Source: Neckera pumila
Taxonomy: Eukaryota > Streptophyta > Bryopsida > Hypnales > Neckeraceae
Reading direction: 5' to 3'
Assembly (NCBI GenBank): GCA_963969595.1
Contig: OZ018408.1
Span: 46,749,022 to 46,813,021, forward strand
Length of the DNA stretch: 64,000 bases
Shown here: piece after piece, positions 35,617-48,788 of the stretch
How the letters are laid out: each line of letters begins with the position of its first letter
Position numbering within the stretch: position 1 is the stretch's first letter
Position numbers and translations under genes: made by a program
The notes under the pieces: generated by a model
Told to the model about the DNA's origin: nothing
The model's database searches: none
The model's input: only the letters and a program-made list of their open reading frames with translations

Positions 35617-36847
35617 TCAAATTTTGCCTTCAAATTTTATTGAATAATATAGTTTTGTGAACTAGGTTGATTTAATCATATTGAGGTATGATTTATGGAT
35701 TATATTCAACAACTACTGTTTGAAAGTTATCACCAAATAATTATTCTAAGTTGCATTTTATAATACATTTAGGCTACCTTCACAATTTGGAAAATCTAAG
35801 CTATCCCAAGTCCTTACGAAATTAGTTGTCTATCATAAGATACCAATGAAAACTTCTTTGAAAGCCTTCCAAACACCTAAGATAGATGCACTCATTCCTG
35901 TCCCTTTAAGAACTCCTCCCTCATGTACAAGTGGTGCACATTTTCCTTCTAGAATGCACCCCATTGGTTCATGATGACGGAATTGGGTGCAGGGATGGAA
36001 ATGGGTGTGTCCACTTTATGGAGAGCTATTCCGCATTATAGAAGTCTTGTCTACCTTTTGTATTTGTACTTTAGAATATAAGTCCATGTGTATATACATA
36101 CAAATGCAATCTATAGTTTAAAAGATTCATTATTTTTTCATATAGTGTCCAAAAAATACATATCCAAACGCTTTGAAAGTCTCTTTCAAAGACCAAACAA
36201 ATAAACAAACAAACAATATATAAATAAAAATCATACTCAGATGTTTCTTATTTGGACGCTTCTAGGTGTCCAAGGGCTACCAGTATTCCACATGTGGGTC
36301 ATTCAAAATGCATGTATACCATAGCTGGAGTAGCCTCCAAAATAGACCAAACCTTATCAGGACCACCACACTATCATCCAAGGACGACGAACATAACCAA
36401 TACATCATCCATTACCGATGAACGCCATAGTTCATCCATCCGAGGGGAGGCTGTCTGTTGTCTCTCTCCTTTCGTTTTGGTTTCTTCAGAGTGTGTCCTC
36501 ACGTCGCAGCAGCGACTGAAGCCTCGGCGATAGCCGCGCCATCGCTGCTACCGAAGCCCCACGGAGCTCGTCTTTTTACTTTGTGAAATCCGCCTTTTGT
36601 CAGTTTCTCATTCAAATATTTTTAGGCAGTTTTTGGTGGTGTACTGAAGGAGCGGTGGTTGGTTTACTGTCGGTTTTGATGTCGGTTTTGTCATATTGGT
36701 GATGGACTTTTGAGGAGGAGAATATCGAAGGAGAAGAGTAGAAGATTTTTTTTGGAATGATTTTAGGTTAAGATTTGGAGGCGGAGTGGGAGCGTGCAAG
36801 ACGAAATTGTACTTTTTCTAGGGGATTTGGTTCAAGAGGGTGTTGCA
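35617..36847. other. Intergenic DNA and upstream region of the RING-H2 gene
   Basis: From about 36420 the base composition rises and a CT-rich stretch appears (ctgtctgttgtctctctcct). This is typical of a plant 5' leader and probably belongs to the promoter/5'-UTR of the gene starting at 36848. No other gene is seen. Confidence 0.45.
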
Positions 36848-39800
36848 ATGTCATCTGCGGCGGAATTTGTAGAGGGCGGGGCTCAGGATCCGTGCGACGA
36901 TGCGTGTAGCATCTGCCTTGACTCTTTTTGTGAAGATGAACCTGCCACTGTAAGTGAAGATGACTGGTGTTTAGTGTGTGGAATTTCGATTGCATAAGCA
37001 TTCGTTTCTTTCGAGCTTCTTGGTAATCGATCCTTTTTACATGATGAGCAAGAACTCTCGGTTAGGTAGCTGCACGTTGAGCAGATAACGAACCAAATTC
37101 AGGTAGAATGTACACCGGGTGTATATTTTAGGACAATAATGTATTTCTTTGATACGTGGGTTAATGTCTTTTGGAAAAGAAGGTGGCACATGTACTGCAG
37201 AGGTATATACGCCCTAGAATGTTATTCTTGGTTCACATACTGGTCGAATTGTGCTTGATGTCCAATTGCAGGGTGCAAGCTACCTCGCTGCGTTTAACGA
37301 ATTCTTGGTTTTAGCCGTATTTCTACATAGATTGGCCTGTGATGTGGCATATTCGCTCAATTGGATCAGTGGTGTACTCAACCCGCATTTTTTCTTGACA
37401 GGTTACTAGCTGCAAGCACGAATACCATCTGCAATGCATTCTTGAATGGTGAGTTATCTGCATAATTAAACATCATCAGCTGTATTAAGTTCTTTGTTAA
37501 AATTTGGCATTGATACTGACTTGCAGTGTAGTTGCATCTTGGCATTTTCTCGATTAGTTGTAGCTGATATTGCTTAGAATTATGTCAGCTCCTCCCGTGT
37601 TTCTTGGTCTGAAAATAATTTCATTTGGTTAGTATTTTGGTCTTTACGTTTTAGGTTGAAGATTCTGAAGACATTTCTCTATTTTATTATCTTTTGAGAT
37701 AGTCCGTGATGCCTTGTTTGAGATGAAAAGTGTTTTGTTGATAAACTCATTGTCCTTGTTTACTCAATTGCGGCGTGTGCAGGTCTCAACGAAGTAAGGA
37801 ATGCCCAATGTGCTTGCAAGCTCTCAGCTTGAAGGATCCTGACAGGTACTGCTTTTGCAGCTTAGGTTCCTCTTCGGGATTGCAATTCCTGGTTTAATTT
37901 TCTTGCAACGAAGCAAAGTTTGTCTCTTGCTTCTTCTATCGTTAAATGATAGAAATCACAACTGTTGCAGCCAAGAATTGTTGAAAGCTGTCGGACGGGA
38001 GCGGGCAATACGTCGTAACAAGATACAGGCTTCTCACATTTATCATCGATCATCAGTTGAAGAGTATGAATATGATCGAGTAAGTTCATTCTGCTGTGCT
38101 TCCACTTTTGGGAATGCTCCTTGTAATCGCAACCCGTTTGATTTTATACCTTTATCTCGAGACCTTTATGTGCCAAAGCTTTCGTTGTATGCGAGTATTC
38201 ATGAAGTTTTTCTCTGATCAAGACATTGACACTCAGTTTCCCAGCGCTTAGAGACGAGGTATCTATAACAGCCAAAAAGTTTGAATGGTGCAGTGGCAAT
38301 GTGCGAAAGCATTTTTTTTCTGAATTCTCATCATAAAATTTATTGACACTTCCTCGTTGATTATGTTTGCCTTTCAGCTTCATGTTGAGAGGTTCTGTGT
38401 TTATCTCTAATTGTATCTCGCTTGTTAATGCAGTTTGCATCCTATGGAGACGAGGAGTTCATAATGCAACATTTGGCGGCCGCAGCAATGGGACGAGCTC
38501 ATCACATGAGCAGAAGGGAACATATGCGGTTTCGACCGTCTGCTACTGTCCAGGGTCATCCTCGTTTTGTGCTCGTGTCTGGTACGCCTGCAGGAGCACC
38601 GTCCTCCCCTGCATCCAGTTCGCCAGCTGCATCCCCTCCACAGACGACAAATAACGAGCCATCATTGGCTACAGTCTTCACATTCCCTCATTACTCTGCT
38701 GCCGACAGGGATGGTAACTCGACCAATTCTCTGAATCTTAGGTAAGTCTGGACTTCCAGACATGCTGTCGTTGTTCATATTTATGCACCTTTTTAAAATT
38801 TCTACGATTTAGTGGACTGGTGGTCTATATTGTATCGTTCAAATTCGTGGTCTTACACTTACGAGACCAAAATACCAGTTGATCAGACTTATTCGCGACA
38901 CTTGAAGCTCTGAGCATAGTTTCTATTATTCTCAAGTTGAGTACATTTTTTCGCAAATCAAAGAGGATTCCAACGCATGAAGGAATACATTATTTGGATA
39001 CCTCATACGAAAGTTATCCAGTTTCGAAGTTTTTATTGGTAGATGATCTAGAACCGACATGATTTTGATGTTGAGGAGGGGTACACCCTCAAAATCAATA
39101 TGTACTCATTGTACAAATACCCATATTTAGGTATGTGTCGCAATGAGTGGCTACCTTAGTCAGACCACGTTATCCATTGCCTGTTCATATTAGACATTTA
39201 TATGCAGCACACCCGAATATGACGAGGGCATATTTTCGTCAATTTGTATCTAGAGCCCTTAAAATAGGGGTTGTTCGTATTATTTTTCTTTCTCAGTTGA
39301 AATAGCCGGCGTCTGGTGAATTCTCTCCAATTGATTTTTTCCATTTCTTTTTCTGCTTTGTTGAAAAGGTCACGGTATATTGAGTTGGAAGAGCCCGGAT
39401 CGTCCAATTCAGAGTCACTTGACACATTCAAGTCTCGTATGGTGGCAGCGTCTTCCAGGTATTATTCAGCTACATGAAAAAATGTTCACGCGTGATTTAT
39501 ATTGCTATTATTTTTGGTATGATTTCTCTTTTTTAATATGGGATTGAGCACTTTCGAGAAGATATCCTTTTCATTTTTGCCAATCACTTTTTTGTTGACC
39601 TGTGTTTCACTGTCCCTACTTATCTAGAACCTTTCTGAAAGTGTGCTCCGAAGGTGTTTGATGTGTTTCTGTATTTCAGGTACAAGGAATCCTTGACCAA
39701 GAGCACGAAGGGATTCCGTGAAAGATTGCGAACTCGTGGTGGCATCATGCAAGACCTCGGTGCGCGAGCTCGGGAGATGAGTGCTGGAGTAGTTCGAGCT

Positions 39801-39998
39801 TTAGAGCGAATGTCCGTTGACCCAGTTACAGGTGCTGCCAGCTCTCCTCCAGGCACCATTCATCCTCCTCCTGATCATCCTCCCTCTTCTATTTCAGGCT
39901 TGGATGGAGGAGGGTCACCACGGACGAACTCTGCACCTATTCTCCCAGCTGCGACCCTCACTCCAACACCTGAGCTTCGTAGTGGGTCAGAACACTAG
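36848..39998 (+). CDS. RHF1A/RHF2A-like RING-H2 E3 ubiquitin ligase, 7 exons
   Basis: Exons are 36848-36949, 37402-37448, 37783-37845, 37971-38079, 38434-38741, 39369-39458 and 39680-39998 (1038 bp, 345 aa), all with GT-AG introns in phase. A RING-H2 finger lies near the N-terminus with ligands C20, C23, C38, H40, H43, C46, C57 and C60; W50 follows CILE as in E2-binding RINGs. After it come an Arg-rich helix-like segment (QELLKAVGRERAIRRNK), the RHF-type block EEFIMQHLAAAAMGRAHH (114-131), a Ser/Pro-rich linker, and a Ser/Pro/Thr-rich tail. No membrane segment is seen. Arabidopsis RHF1A and RHF2A are about 370 aa, act as E3 ligases, and promote gametophyte cell-cycle progression by degrading the CDK inhibitor KRP6. 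The same role here is inference. Choosing between RHF1A and RHF2A would need a tree. Confidence 0.92.
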
Positions 39999-40384
39999 GC
40001 TCAGTAGGAGCACAGATTACCTTTGAATAAGAGCAAATGCTGGATTAAGTGTCTACGCCAGCTGCAAAGTAAATTGTATAGAGGCAAACCGGTTGCAAAG
40101 TAAGATGTATAGGGTTAGAACAGGCCAACAAGGGGGGATAACTTATGCAAATGCAGTCACATTTATTTTGCCTTGGGATAGGAAGTTCGGTAATGTGCAA
40201 TCTTGGGCATCAGTGTTTGTAATTGTCCATGACATCCTGCATAGACTACAATCACTACTTAATAATTTTTTGAAATTTCTGGATACTTGATGTCATGTCT
40301 TGCTTGCACCTTTTACCGGCCAGTAGTGAGGTCTACTCTACTTGAACCATTATTGAAGAGGAACTTATGATATGAAATACTGCA
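39999..40384. other. 3' flank of the RING-H2 gene
   Basis: Probably the 3'-UTR. No other feature is recognised. Confidence 0.4.
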
Positions 40385-40463
40385 GCAACACTTTTAAAGG
40401 TTCTACACCATTGATCTTAGAAGATCTTAGAAGATCAATGGTGTAGAACCTTTAGAGTGTTGC
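40385..40463. repeat. Short near-perfect hairpin (79 bp)
   Basis: The left arm ends ttctacaccattgatctt and the right arm starts aagatcaatggtgtagaa. The outer parts also pair (gcaacact with agtgttgc). The stem is about 33 bp around an 11-13 base centre (agaagatctta). It lies about 390 bp downstream of the RING-H2 stop codon. It may be a tiny foldback element or a hairpin RNA source. Confidence 0.8.
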
Positions 40464-40613
40464 TTCAGCAAGTTGCAGTGCGGATGCTCTAAGCATCTGA
40501 ATTTTATTGATGGCCATATTACTAGGACATAATTATGGTATGCAGTCCTATTTGTTCCACTTGTTGGTAGGTCCATCTATTATATTAAGTACACATGTCA
40601 CAACCTTTGTAAG

Positions 40614-40788
40614 CCCTTATAAGGATATAATCACGTCACGGGAACATGGGAACATGGGGAGGATTTGAATGACCCATTCAGATAAGGGATTGAAAAGAAC
40701 CCTCATAAGGATATAATCACGTCACGGGAACATGGGAACATGGGGAGGACTTGAATGACCCATTCAGATAAGGGATTGAAAAGAACCC
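40614..40788. repeat. Two-copy direct tandem duplication, 86-bp period
   Basis: The block beginning cataaggatataatcacgtc recurs 86 bp later with only one or two differences (for example ggatttgaatg versus ggacttgaatg). Each copy also contains an internal gggaacat doublet. Confidence 0.9.
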
Positions 40789-41936
40789 TCATGTACCTCT
40801 TTTCAATTACAATCCCTCTTAAAAGTGGTAGTTATTTTATCCTTTTTGAGAATGTGATTTTCTTAGCATGAATGTGATTTTCTCAGAGGGCATAGTTTTA
40901 GGGTCAATCATGAACTTTACACAATTCTTGATTTTAAATGTCTTGGAGCTTAACTAAAAAAAATGTGGTTCCAATGGTCTACAATAGTCTACAATATTCT
41001 TTTTTATTTATTTTTCCAAAAATGTTAAAATTGTAATTTTTGTGACATTTTGAAGATAGCATCTTGAAAGTTTAAAATACCCCATGATGTTTTTCCCTAT
41101 CCTCTCTAATTTTGCTCAAAAAAAATTTACTATTTTAAACAATTTTATAATTGCTATGATTTTTTTTTTTAAATTTACTTTTGAAAAAAATATAAATTTC
41201 CTTTTAATGTTTTAAATTATGAAATATGAAGTTAAATTTTAGATATATATAATACTACATGAGAAAAATATCAAATTTTTGAAAAATATATTATAATATA
41301 GTAAACTAATGACGTTTGACCAAATATAAACATTGAATGTCCTTTAAGAGTTAAGGTTGTAGAAGTAGTTTAGATTTGCCATATTTGAATAAATGGAGTG
41401 TTAGACAAGATGTGCAAGCAATAGTTTGGAAGTGGATAAAATATGTTCTTATATTTATGTATATGTATGTATGTGTATAGATATACTTGGTTGTAAAACC
41501 ATAAAAGAATGCAACCATTCCAAGACCTAGAAAACCATTCTAAAAAAAATGTTATAGTCATTTAAGTCGATATGATGACTAATATATGAATCGATATGAG
41601 TCGATATGAGTCAATATGAGTCGATATGAATCCATTTTATATCTGCTTTGGAAATGACTTAGTGGCACTTATAGATTTTAGGGTAGATCGTTTCAAAAGT
41701 TTTTAATATACTCATACTTTGTTAGAAATAAATGATTTCAATTGATTTCATCTTTTTTCATATGTACCAATGTATGAAAAATTGGTTTTTTTTCGAACTT
41801 TTTCAATGGTCTAACGCAAATTGTATTTCTCACATTTGCTAATATATGATAAATTTTTTTTAATGGTCTAACCACAGTTGAGGCACAAATAAGGGCTTCA
41901 AAATAAATCCATCATCACATGATCATTTAACCCTCA
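40789..41936. other. Intergenic DNA with a 10-bp microsatellite-like repeat
   Basis: At 41589-41630 the decamer gtcgatatga is repeated about four times with single changes. Otherwise this is AT-rich with no gene. Confidence 0.6.
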
Positions 41937-42159
41937 AAGGATGCCATGGCCATTTTTCGGCCGATAAATGATATAGAATCCTTCTATGTAGGATAAAAGT
42001 GCAACTATTCATCTTCAAAATTTTGATTTTAAAGGGTAGGTCTTCTACAATAGTTTGGCTTCCAATGAGTGCTTTGGAAATATTTTTTTAAAACCAATGA
42101 TTCACACGGTAGCAAAATGAATGATTTCCATGATTACCAACTCATCCTTTAAGGGTTAG
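41937..42159. mobile_element. TTAA-type MITE (223 bp), copy 1
   Basis: It starts TTAA-CCCTCAAAGGATG and ends CATCCTTTAAGGG-TTAG (the last base of the TTAA mutated). The interior (gcaactattcatcttcaaaa, atgattcacac.gta) recurs in inverse orientation at about 63143-63307. Too short to code. Confidence 0.72.
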
Positions 42160-45100
42160 GGTAAAAATTTGTAGGATATTTTTAAAGGTGATGGAAAAAT
42201 GATATATAGATTTCAACCTTCTATATTTAAAAGGAGTTTAGAATGTGCTTTTTATGGGAAAATTGAAAAGTCCTTCTAATGTTTGCAATATTTATATCAA
42301 ATATAAAACAAAGCTTTGAATGTAGAATACGACAATAGAAAGCCTATTGTAAAAATTCCAAAGGAAGTATCAAAAGTAAAAAGATACTAGACCACGCCAA
42401 AGATCCCAATAATTCTAAAGTGGGCTCCATAAAATTTTGAATGTTAAGCATAACTTATTTTCTAGGTTCGTGGTACTTACATTTCATTTGGTTATTTGAG
42501 TTTATATTACTACATCCAATCTATAAGAATTTGGATTTTTTTTCTTGTAAATTTTCCAACTTATGTGCCTCATTAGATGGGGATGCTCATTTTCCTATCC
42601 CCAAATGTATCTAAATGTTACATAAATGTCCATCTGGATGAGGATTTCATCTTCAACATGCATATGCTCAATGTAAGACTTCTAAGACATTCAAATTTGC
42701 TATAATTTATTCCAATTTGCAATTGGAAGTAAACAAATATTGATTTAGTCCATTTCTATTGTATAGAAGCAATTGTATAACCATCCATCAATTGTATTTG
42801 CCTTAAGAGTAGATATCTACAGTAGTTTTCTTTCATGTGAATTATGTTCTATAGCATTAGCACTATATACTTAAATATATGGTATGTTATCATATAGATA
42901 AGAATAATATGGTTTGTTCCAAGGTGTAGGAATCCACATTTAACTACTTTTGGACTTTCAAAGAATATTTAAAATTATGCATGTTGTAGATGCTTTGACT
43001 CATTCTACTTTTTGAAGAATCAAAGGTTTAGGACAAATCTAAGGACACAAATAGATATGTACTATCCTTTTACCTTCAAATACTCATAGAAAAATAAAAA
43101 AAGGACAAATTTGAGATTATTTCTTTTACTAATTTTTACTCCAAATGGCTAATCATTGATAAATTAGTCAATTATGAATGTTGATAATAAAAAAAAGGCA
43201 AATTTCTTAAAAGTACGGGAATAGATTCATTTACTTTACATGATTGACAAAAAGTTTAGGTAAAAATCTTCACTTGCTATCCACAATATAATTGATATTC
43301 AAACAATGTTTCATTTAGAGATGTTGCAAGCATCAATTTTAGACATTTCATTCATATCACTGACATTTTTTCTTTTTACTTAGCACAGCAAAGTCTTCAA
43401 TAGTTTTTTAGATTTTTAGAATTAATTTATTATTTCTTTAATATTTTCCAAAAGAACATATATTTATAAAAAAGTTAAGCCATTCAGATTGTCCAATTTC
43501 CAAATTTTCCTTGTATATCATAATCCTTCTCTATATTCATAATGTAGAATTTTTCTAAGAATTTTGAGTTTGTGTTTTGATAAAGTAATTGAAGAAGTTG
43601 AGCTCTTAGCACTTGCTTTGTTTTACTTTCTTCTATATCATGCAACAAATGAGGCATGTAAAATATGCACTTTAATTTAGAAGGATATTTTTCTAAATTT
43701 GATACACCTTAGCTTACAAACATCTTATATACTTCAATTTGAGGTGTTGATTGGACTAATTTCTCAATTTCAATACAAAGTCTTGGTTAACTTCTAAAGA
43801 TTTGTGTAAAAAATAGCAAGTACATTCAAAATTATTAAACAAAGCTTTTAAAAAAATGTCTATTAATCAATTTTTTATTCACTTTGTCGGATTTGTAACT
43901 ATAGGATCTAATAATGGGGTTACATACTAGAATTTAGAATTTGAAATAATGTTAGTGTAAGAACAAAGCCTACAAGTTGAAGCAAAATGTTTTTTCCATG
44001 ACTACTCGGGCGTTTGATAAATGTGACTATGCCAAACTTTTGAATCCTATAATTGAAAATTCCTTTTCAAAGCAAATATAGAAGTTTAAAATTTTGTATA
44101 TAGCTTTTGATCATGAAGATTCATACATATTTTCAATGCACAAAGATATTTTGTATTCCTTTCCCAAGCTGAGGTCAAAAGAATATAAAAATTAAACTAT
44201 GAGGTCTTCATAAAATATTAGATTTTCTAGAATTTTTGTTTGTTTTGTACTTTCAAAAAATAAAAGCAAAAAAACAAATGGAAATCAAATATTTCAATTT
44301 AGGTGCCTAATTTCTCAAAACGTATTTTAGCTTGAAAGAGATTTAAGGATTCAAGTAGATATGTGCATATTTGTTACTTTTTCAATTATAGGATCTAAAG
44401 GATGTCCCAATAGGTCTTCTTTGAATCTTAACATTGTCAAAAAGCAAAAAATAATGCAAGTATGTGCGGCTGAATGTTGTATTGGGAGTGAATGTGCCCA
44501 TGTTGAGTTTGAAATTAGTATTGTTGAAATAGCCTTCATTGATTGGCCAAGGCTTAAAATAATGTCATATATCTTAAAATGATGCTCTTAAATAATCATC
44601 ATAGTTATATAGAAACTTAATTGAACTAACGTACAATTTAAAGAGCAATAATAGTCTCCCTCTTTAGTCCACAATAGAAAGCTAGTTTTTTTTTTTTTGA
44701 CCACCTATATTGCACTTTTATTTATTTGATATGGAATTGAGTAAGGAAAAGCAAAATGTCTTTCAACTTATCATCCCACTACAGTTTTTTCCAAATTATA
44801 TGTTCAGTCTAAGTATGTGTACAAATTACAAGTATATTCATGACAATGGATATATCTATCTTATTAGAGAGAGTATGTTCCAATTTCATATACCTATTAT
44901 GCACCTTTAATTCTTTAATGTCCAAATCTAATTTTTGCTTATATCTTTGCAAATATTTTTATTTACCTCATTTTCATCATTCTTGTCAAAAGAGAATTTA
45001 TTTAGAAATCTTAGCAATAATTTGGTAGACTTGAAGTAATTTAAACTAATATTAGCTATAAAGAATTGTATTAATCATCTATAGTATGAGCATTTAAAAA

Positions 45101-46199
45101 TTAAACACTTAAGTAGATTTAGAGAGTTGTATATACAAAAAATAAATATCACACCTTCACCTCAAAAAGACAATTGGATAATTAGAAACTTGGATGTGTA
45201 ACTATAAAGTCATTTAGAGCACATGAAAGTGAAATCCACATCAACAATGTACATTTATATAGGCTTTCAAAATTTATAATTATTTTTTCCAATTGCATGT
45301 CTGCGTCAAAAATTATAGGGCTCAAAATTTTAGAGCCAGCTTGTTAATGGGTAATTATAGAAAGGGCAAGCAGTCAAGCACAATGTAAAGTATTTTTCAT
45401 TAATTTTGAACACTTATATCTTGCAATTTATGAAGTTGAATGGTCTGAATTTTTTTCTACACATTCTCTTAGTAGTACAAAAAAATAATTTGTGGTTGGA
45501 ATTGAATGTTTTTTCCCAAATTTCACTCGATGCACTAAAAATGTCAGTTTTAGAACGATTTTAGAACCATTAGTATAAATTCTAGTGCAAATTCATGAAT
45601 TTTGAAAAATTTAAATTTTTTTCTTATCCTTTGATTAAGAGAACAAAATATTTGTGTTAACTATTTTAGAAAAAATTGACATCTTGCTTACATACGGGTT
45701 CTTTTTTGTATATCCTCTCAATGCAAGATTTTTTTTGTATATATTGGTCACTTCCATTATCTTTGAAAATTTGCTAAAAGTAACTAAGATAAATACCTAC
45801 CCAATGGTCTAAATAGATATTGCTCCTTTGACTACAAAGTTGAGACAAATTATATTGACCATGTTGGATAGGGCCCAATTTTTTTTTCTAATTTGAAATG
45901 TTAAAATCTTGCAATCTAAGTGGTAAATATTTTGAAATTTTTTCCACGCATTCCTAAGGAAGTCTTGTGCAAATTTCTATAATTAAAAATTTAGAAAATA
46001 TTTTCATATTTAGATTATTCTCAATGCAATAGAAAGTGGCAAATTTTGAATACATTTTTGTAAAAAACATCTTGTGGTTTTTAGAATTTAAATATTTATT
46101 ATATTCTAAAATATTTCAAGATATATACCATTGGATTGGTATTTCAATAATTAGCACCATTTGGGTGTTAAACCTAATTCCCTAAAGGTCAGAGGATAT
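42160..46199. other. Intergenic DNA, no gene recognised
   Basis: Very AT-rich. Fragments near 45410-45490 and 45900-45980 resemble the inverse of the TTAA family's left subterminal part ('cttgcaat.ta', 'ttttttc.aca.att'). ORFs here are short and unassigned. Confidence 0.4.
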
Positions 46200-47211
46200 G
46201 TTTTCACAAAAATCGCTCCAAAATTTCATATCATTTGGAATTGTACAACTTATAGGAAAAAATAGTAAGTAGAAGGAAGTAGATAATGATTCAAAATACT
46301 AAATTGTTAAGAATTTAATTACGGAAGTGAAAAATGTCAATGCTAACAAATGTAATGTTGAAATAAACAATATACATCCTAAGGGAGGCAACCCATTTCC
46401 GATCACTTAAGGAATTATACATATCTACAGGGCGGATTTCTTCAGCGGGGAATTTTTTCTGGGTGCAAAAATAGAGTTCGGAAGGTTTCCATAGTTTTTC
46501 AGATTTTTATTTCTCAAAACATGTTTATTATGAATTTTTTGGTTGAAGATTCTGTTTGATCCATTTTGGTCATAGACACTTTCCTATTTCCAACCACAAG
46601 TTGGTTGCAATATTGAGAGTCTTGGAAGCAATCCTAATCTGCCACAATTGCCTTAGGAATCATGCCATAATTAATCCCTACTCTTCTCTTCCTTCACGGA
46701 AAGAGAACAGCATGCATGGCCACCATGGGGAGTTGATAAAAAATGGGTTGTCTTTCCTATGCTTTTATTTTTTATCAAAAAATATTAAAAATTGAGTTAA
46801 ATAAAGGACTCCAAAGTTTGTTTTAGAATAGAGAATCTATAACTGCCCACAAACTAGAACACCTCATAATTTTCATCTCATAAACCAAAATAGAATGATT
46901 CAAAGCTTTCCACGTATATATAAATCTAGAAAAAAAATTTCAAATTTTAATTTTTTTAAAAGTGATTTTTCAAAAAAAAACTAAGCTGCCCGCTAACCAT
47001 TGAAAATGACATATCATCCAGTAAGTTTTTAACCATGTAGTCAAAAGTTTTGAAATTTTTTGGGCCTTAAAGCTATTCCTTGGGCCTTAAAGCTATTCCT
47101 TGGGTATACGTTTGTGTGAAATTTTCAAAGAAAAAAAAGATTTCCATTTGTATTGAGCTGCCCAAAATCACTATGTTGCCAAAAGATGCCGTTTGGTCCT
47201 TTAGGGGTTAA
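46200..47211 (+). mobile_element. TTAA family copy, left end decayed, right end intact
   Basis: The right end is GGTCCTTTAGGGG-TTAA (47208-47211). The interior matches 26400-27006. About 46387-46765 is extra sequence absent from that copy, possibly a later insertion. A CCCTAAAGG motif near 46179 may be the rotted left end. A 20-bp tandem doublet (tgggccttaaagctattcct) sits at 47061-47100. Confidence 0.65.
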
Positions 47212-48788
47212 AATAACATTTGAACCTTTTTAAGCACAAATACATCACCATATTCGTAAAACCCATGACTACATTGCAACTTTTCAAACATGTAAGAAGT
47301 GCAACAATAATCCAAATTGAAAGTGCCATGTGTCACTTAATCCGGCTCAATGTGAAGACAAACATTTGTAACCATTAGTTAACCTCAATTCATGCACATT
47401 CCTATCAATTTATCAAATATACTGAAAAATTAAACATTTTGTGACAACAAATGAGATTTCTAACACATTTCAAAGGTAAGGTTGTTGCCCCTAATTGCAA
47501 GGCAAATAATAACCTTTTTCATATTAATTTTTCTATCATTGTGCCATCATAATCTTATAAGTGTTAGACTACATTTGGTCTTGAAATACCAAGAGTGCAA
47601 AACCTATGTTAAATTTTCAGTAAGGCAAATGTGTCCCTATTAAAGAATGATTAATTTTGTATTCCATAATTTATCCTAATTTGAGGTTCTTGCTTCCATA
47701 TATGAATTAAAATTTTCAAAATTTTTGCTTTAAGGGTATACAATTTTTTTTGCATTTTCACCATAGCTAAAATATTTTACAAGCCCGAATGTGGTTAAGC
47801 CTTAGGCATATTGATTTGTATCTCAATTAGGCCAATATCACCATTAGGTTAGTTCAAGAGTAGACTTTTACATACTATAATCAATCGAACTTTGCAAAAG
47901 ATACAATAGAAATTTTAGAATTCTTTATGGAAGTGTGCAACATTTATAAGCAGAGAACTTAAATTATTGACTTGCAAAATTTTTGGGAGAGGCTCATGAA
48001 AAGCAAGGGAGACATTTTCTGACTTCCAAAATCTATCTTTCATATTAGACTAGAATTTTTTATTTGCTTTTTTGTTCGACAATAAACCAAAGCTACTCTT
48101 AAAAAAATTCCAACTAATATGAAGGTGAAAACATCATGAGAATCAACAAAGGCACATAACATTGTTTACCAGTGAGGCATATGTTCCTTTTTGCATCCTA
48201 GAAAATCCCCCCCTAAAATGAATAAAATTATCTTATATGACTCCTTAGCCAATCCAAATCGTTGAATTAAGTGATAAGTTCTCCCCAAACATCTAGCAAA
48301 GTATAACCCCTACTATGAAATGTCCCATTTAAAGATGAACAGATTATTCCTTGTAGTCTCTTCCTTCACACGTGCAATCCGTGTAATGGATAATTATGGA
48401 CTTTTCATTCATATGTACAATTTCTAAAAAAAAGTCCCTTTAATTATTTGGTCCCCTTAATACCCCTATTCAGTGTAGACAAACGTTTATATTAGGCAAC
48501 CTCATCGTTGTCAAAAATTATTACAAAAAAATAGGCATTCCATGTCAGGCTTCACCTTCTTGTTAGCCTGCTTTTTTTTTTGTCAGAATCCCCTCCGTCT
48601 CGGTGATTGCCCTATATATAATACCTTCCCAGCATGGCTAAGGAATTGACCCCCTCACTTGTCCCTAATTTTACCTTTGAGGAAACACAAGAACTTTTTA
48701 TTTGCCGTGCATGATAAACTTTGCAAATTTTGAATTCATGTTTACAATTCGAGGCTTCAAATTAGCTAGGAGAGGGTTAAAAAATCAA
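47212..48788. other. Intergenic DNA, no gene recognised
   Basis: AT-rich. No gene or bounded element was identified. Confidence 0.4.

Noticed and set aside
36252..36533. 93-codon ORF before the RING-H2 gene
   Set aside because: Lies in the CT-rich leader/promoter region with no recognisable similarity.
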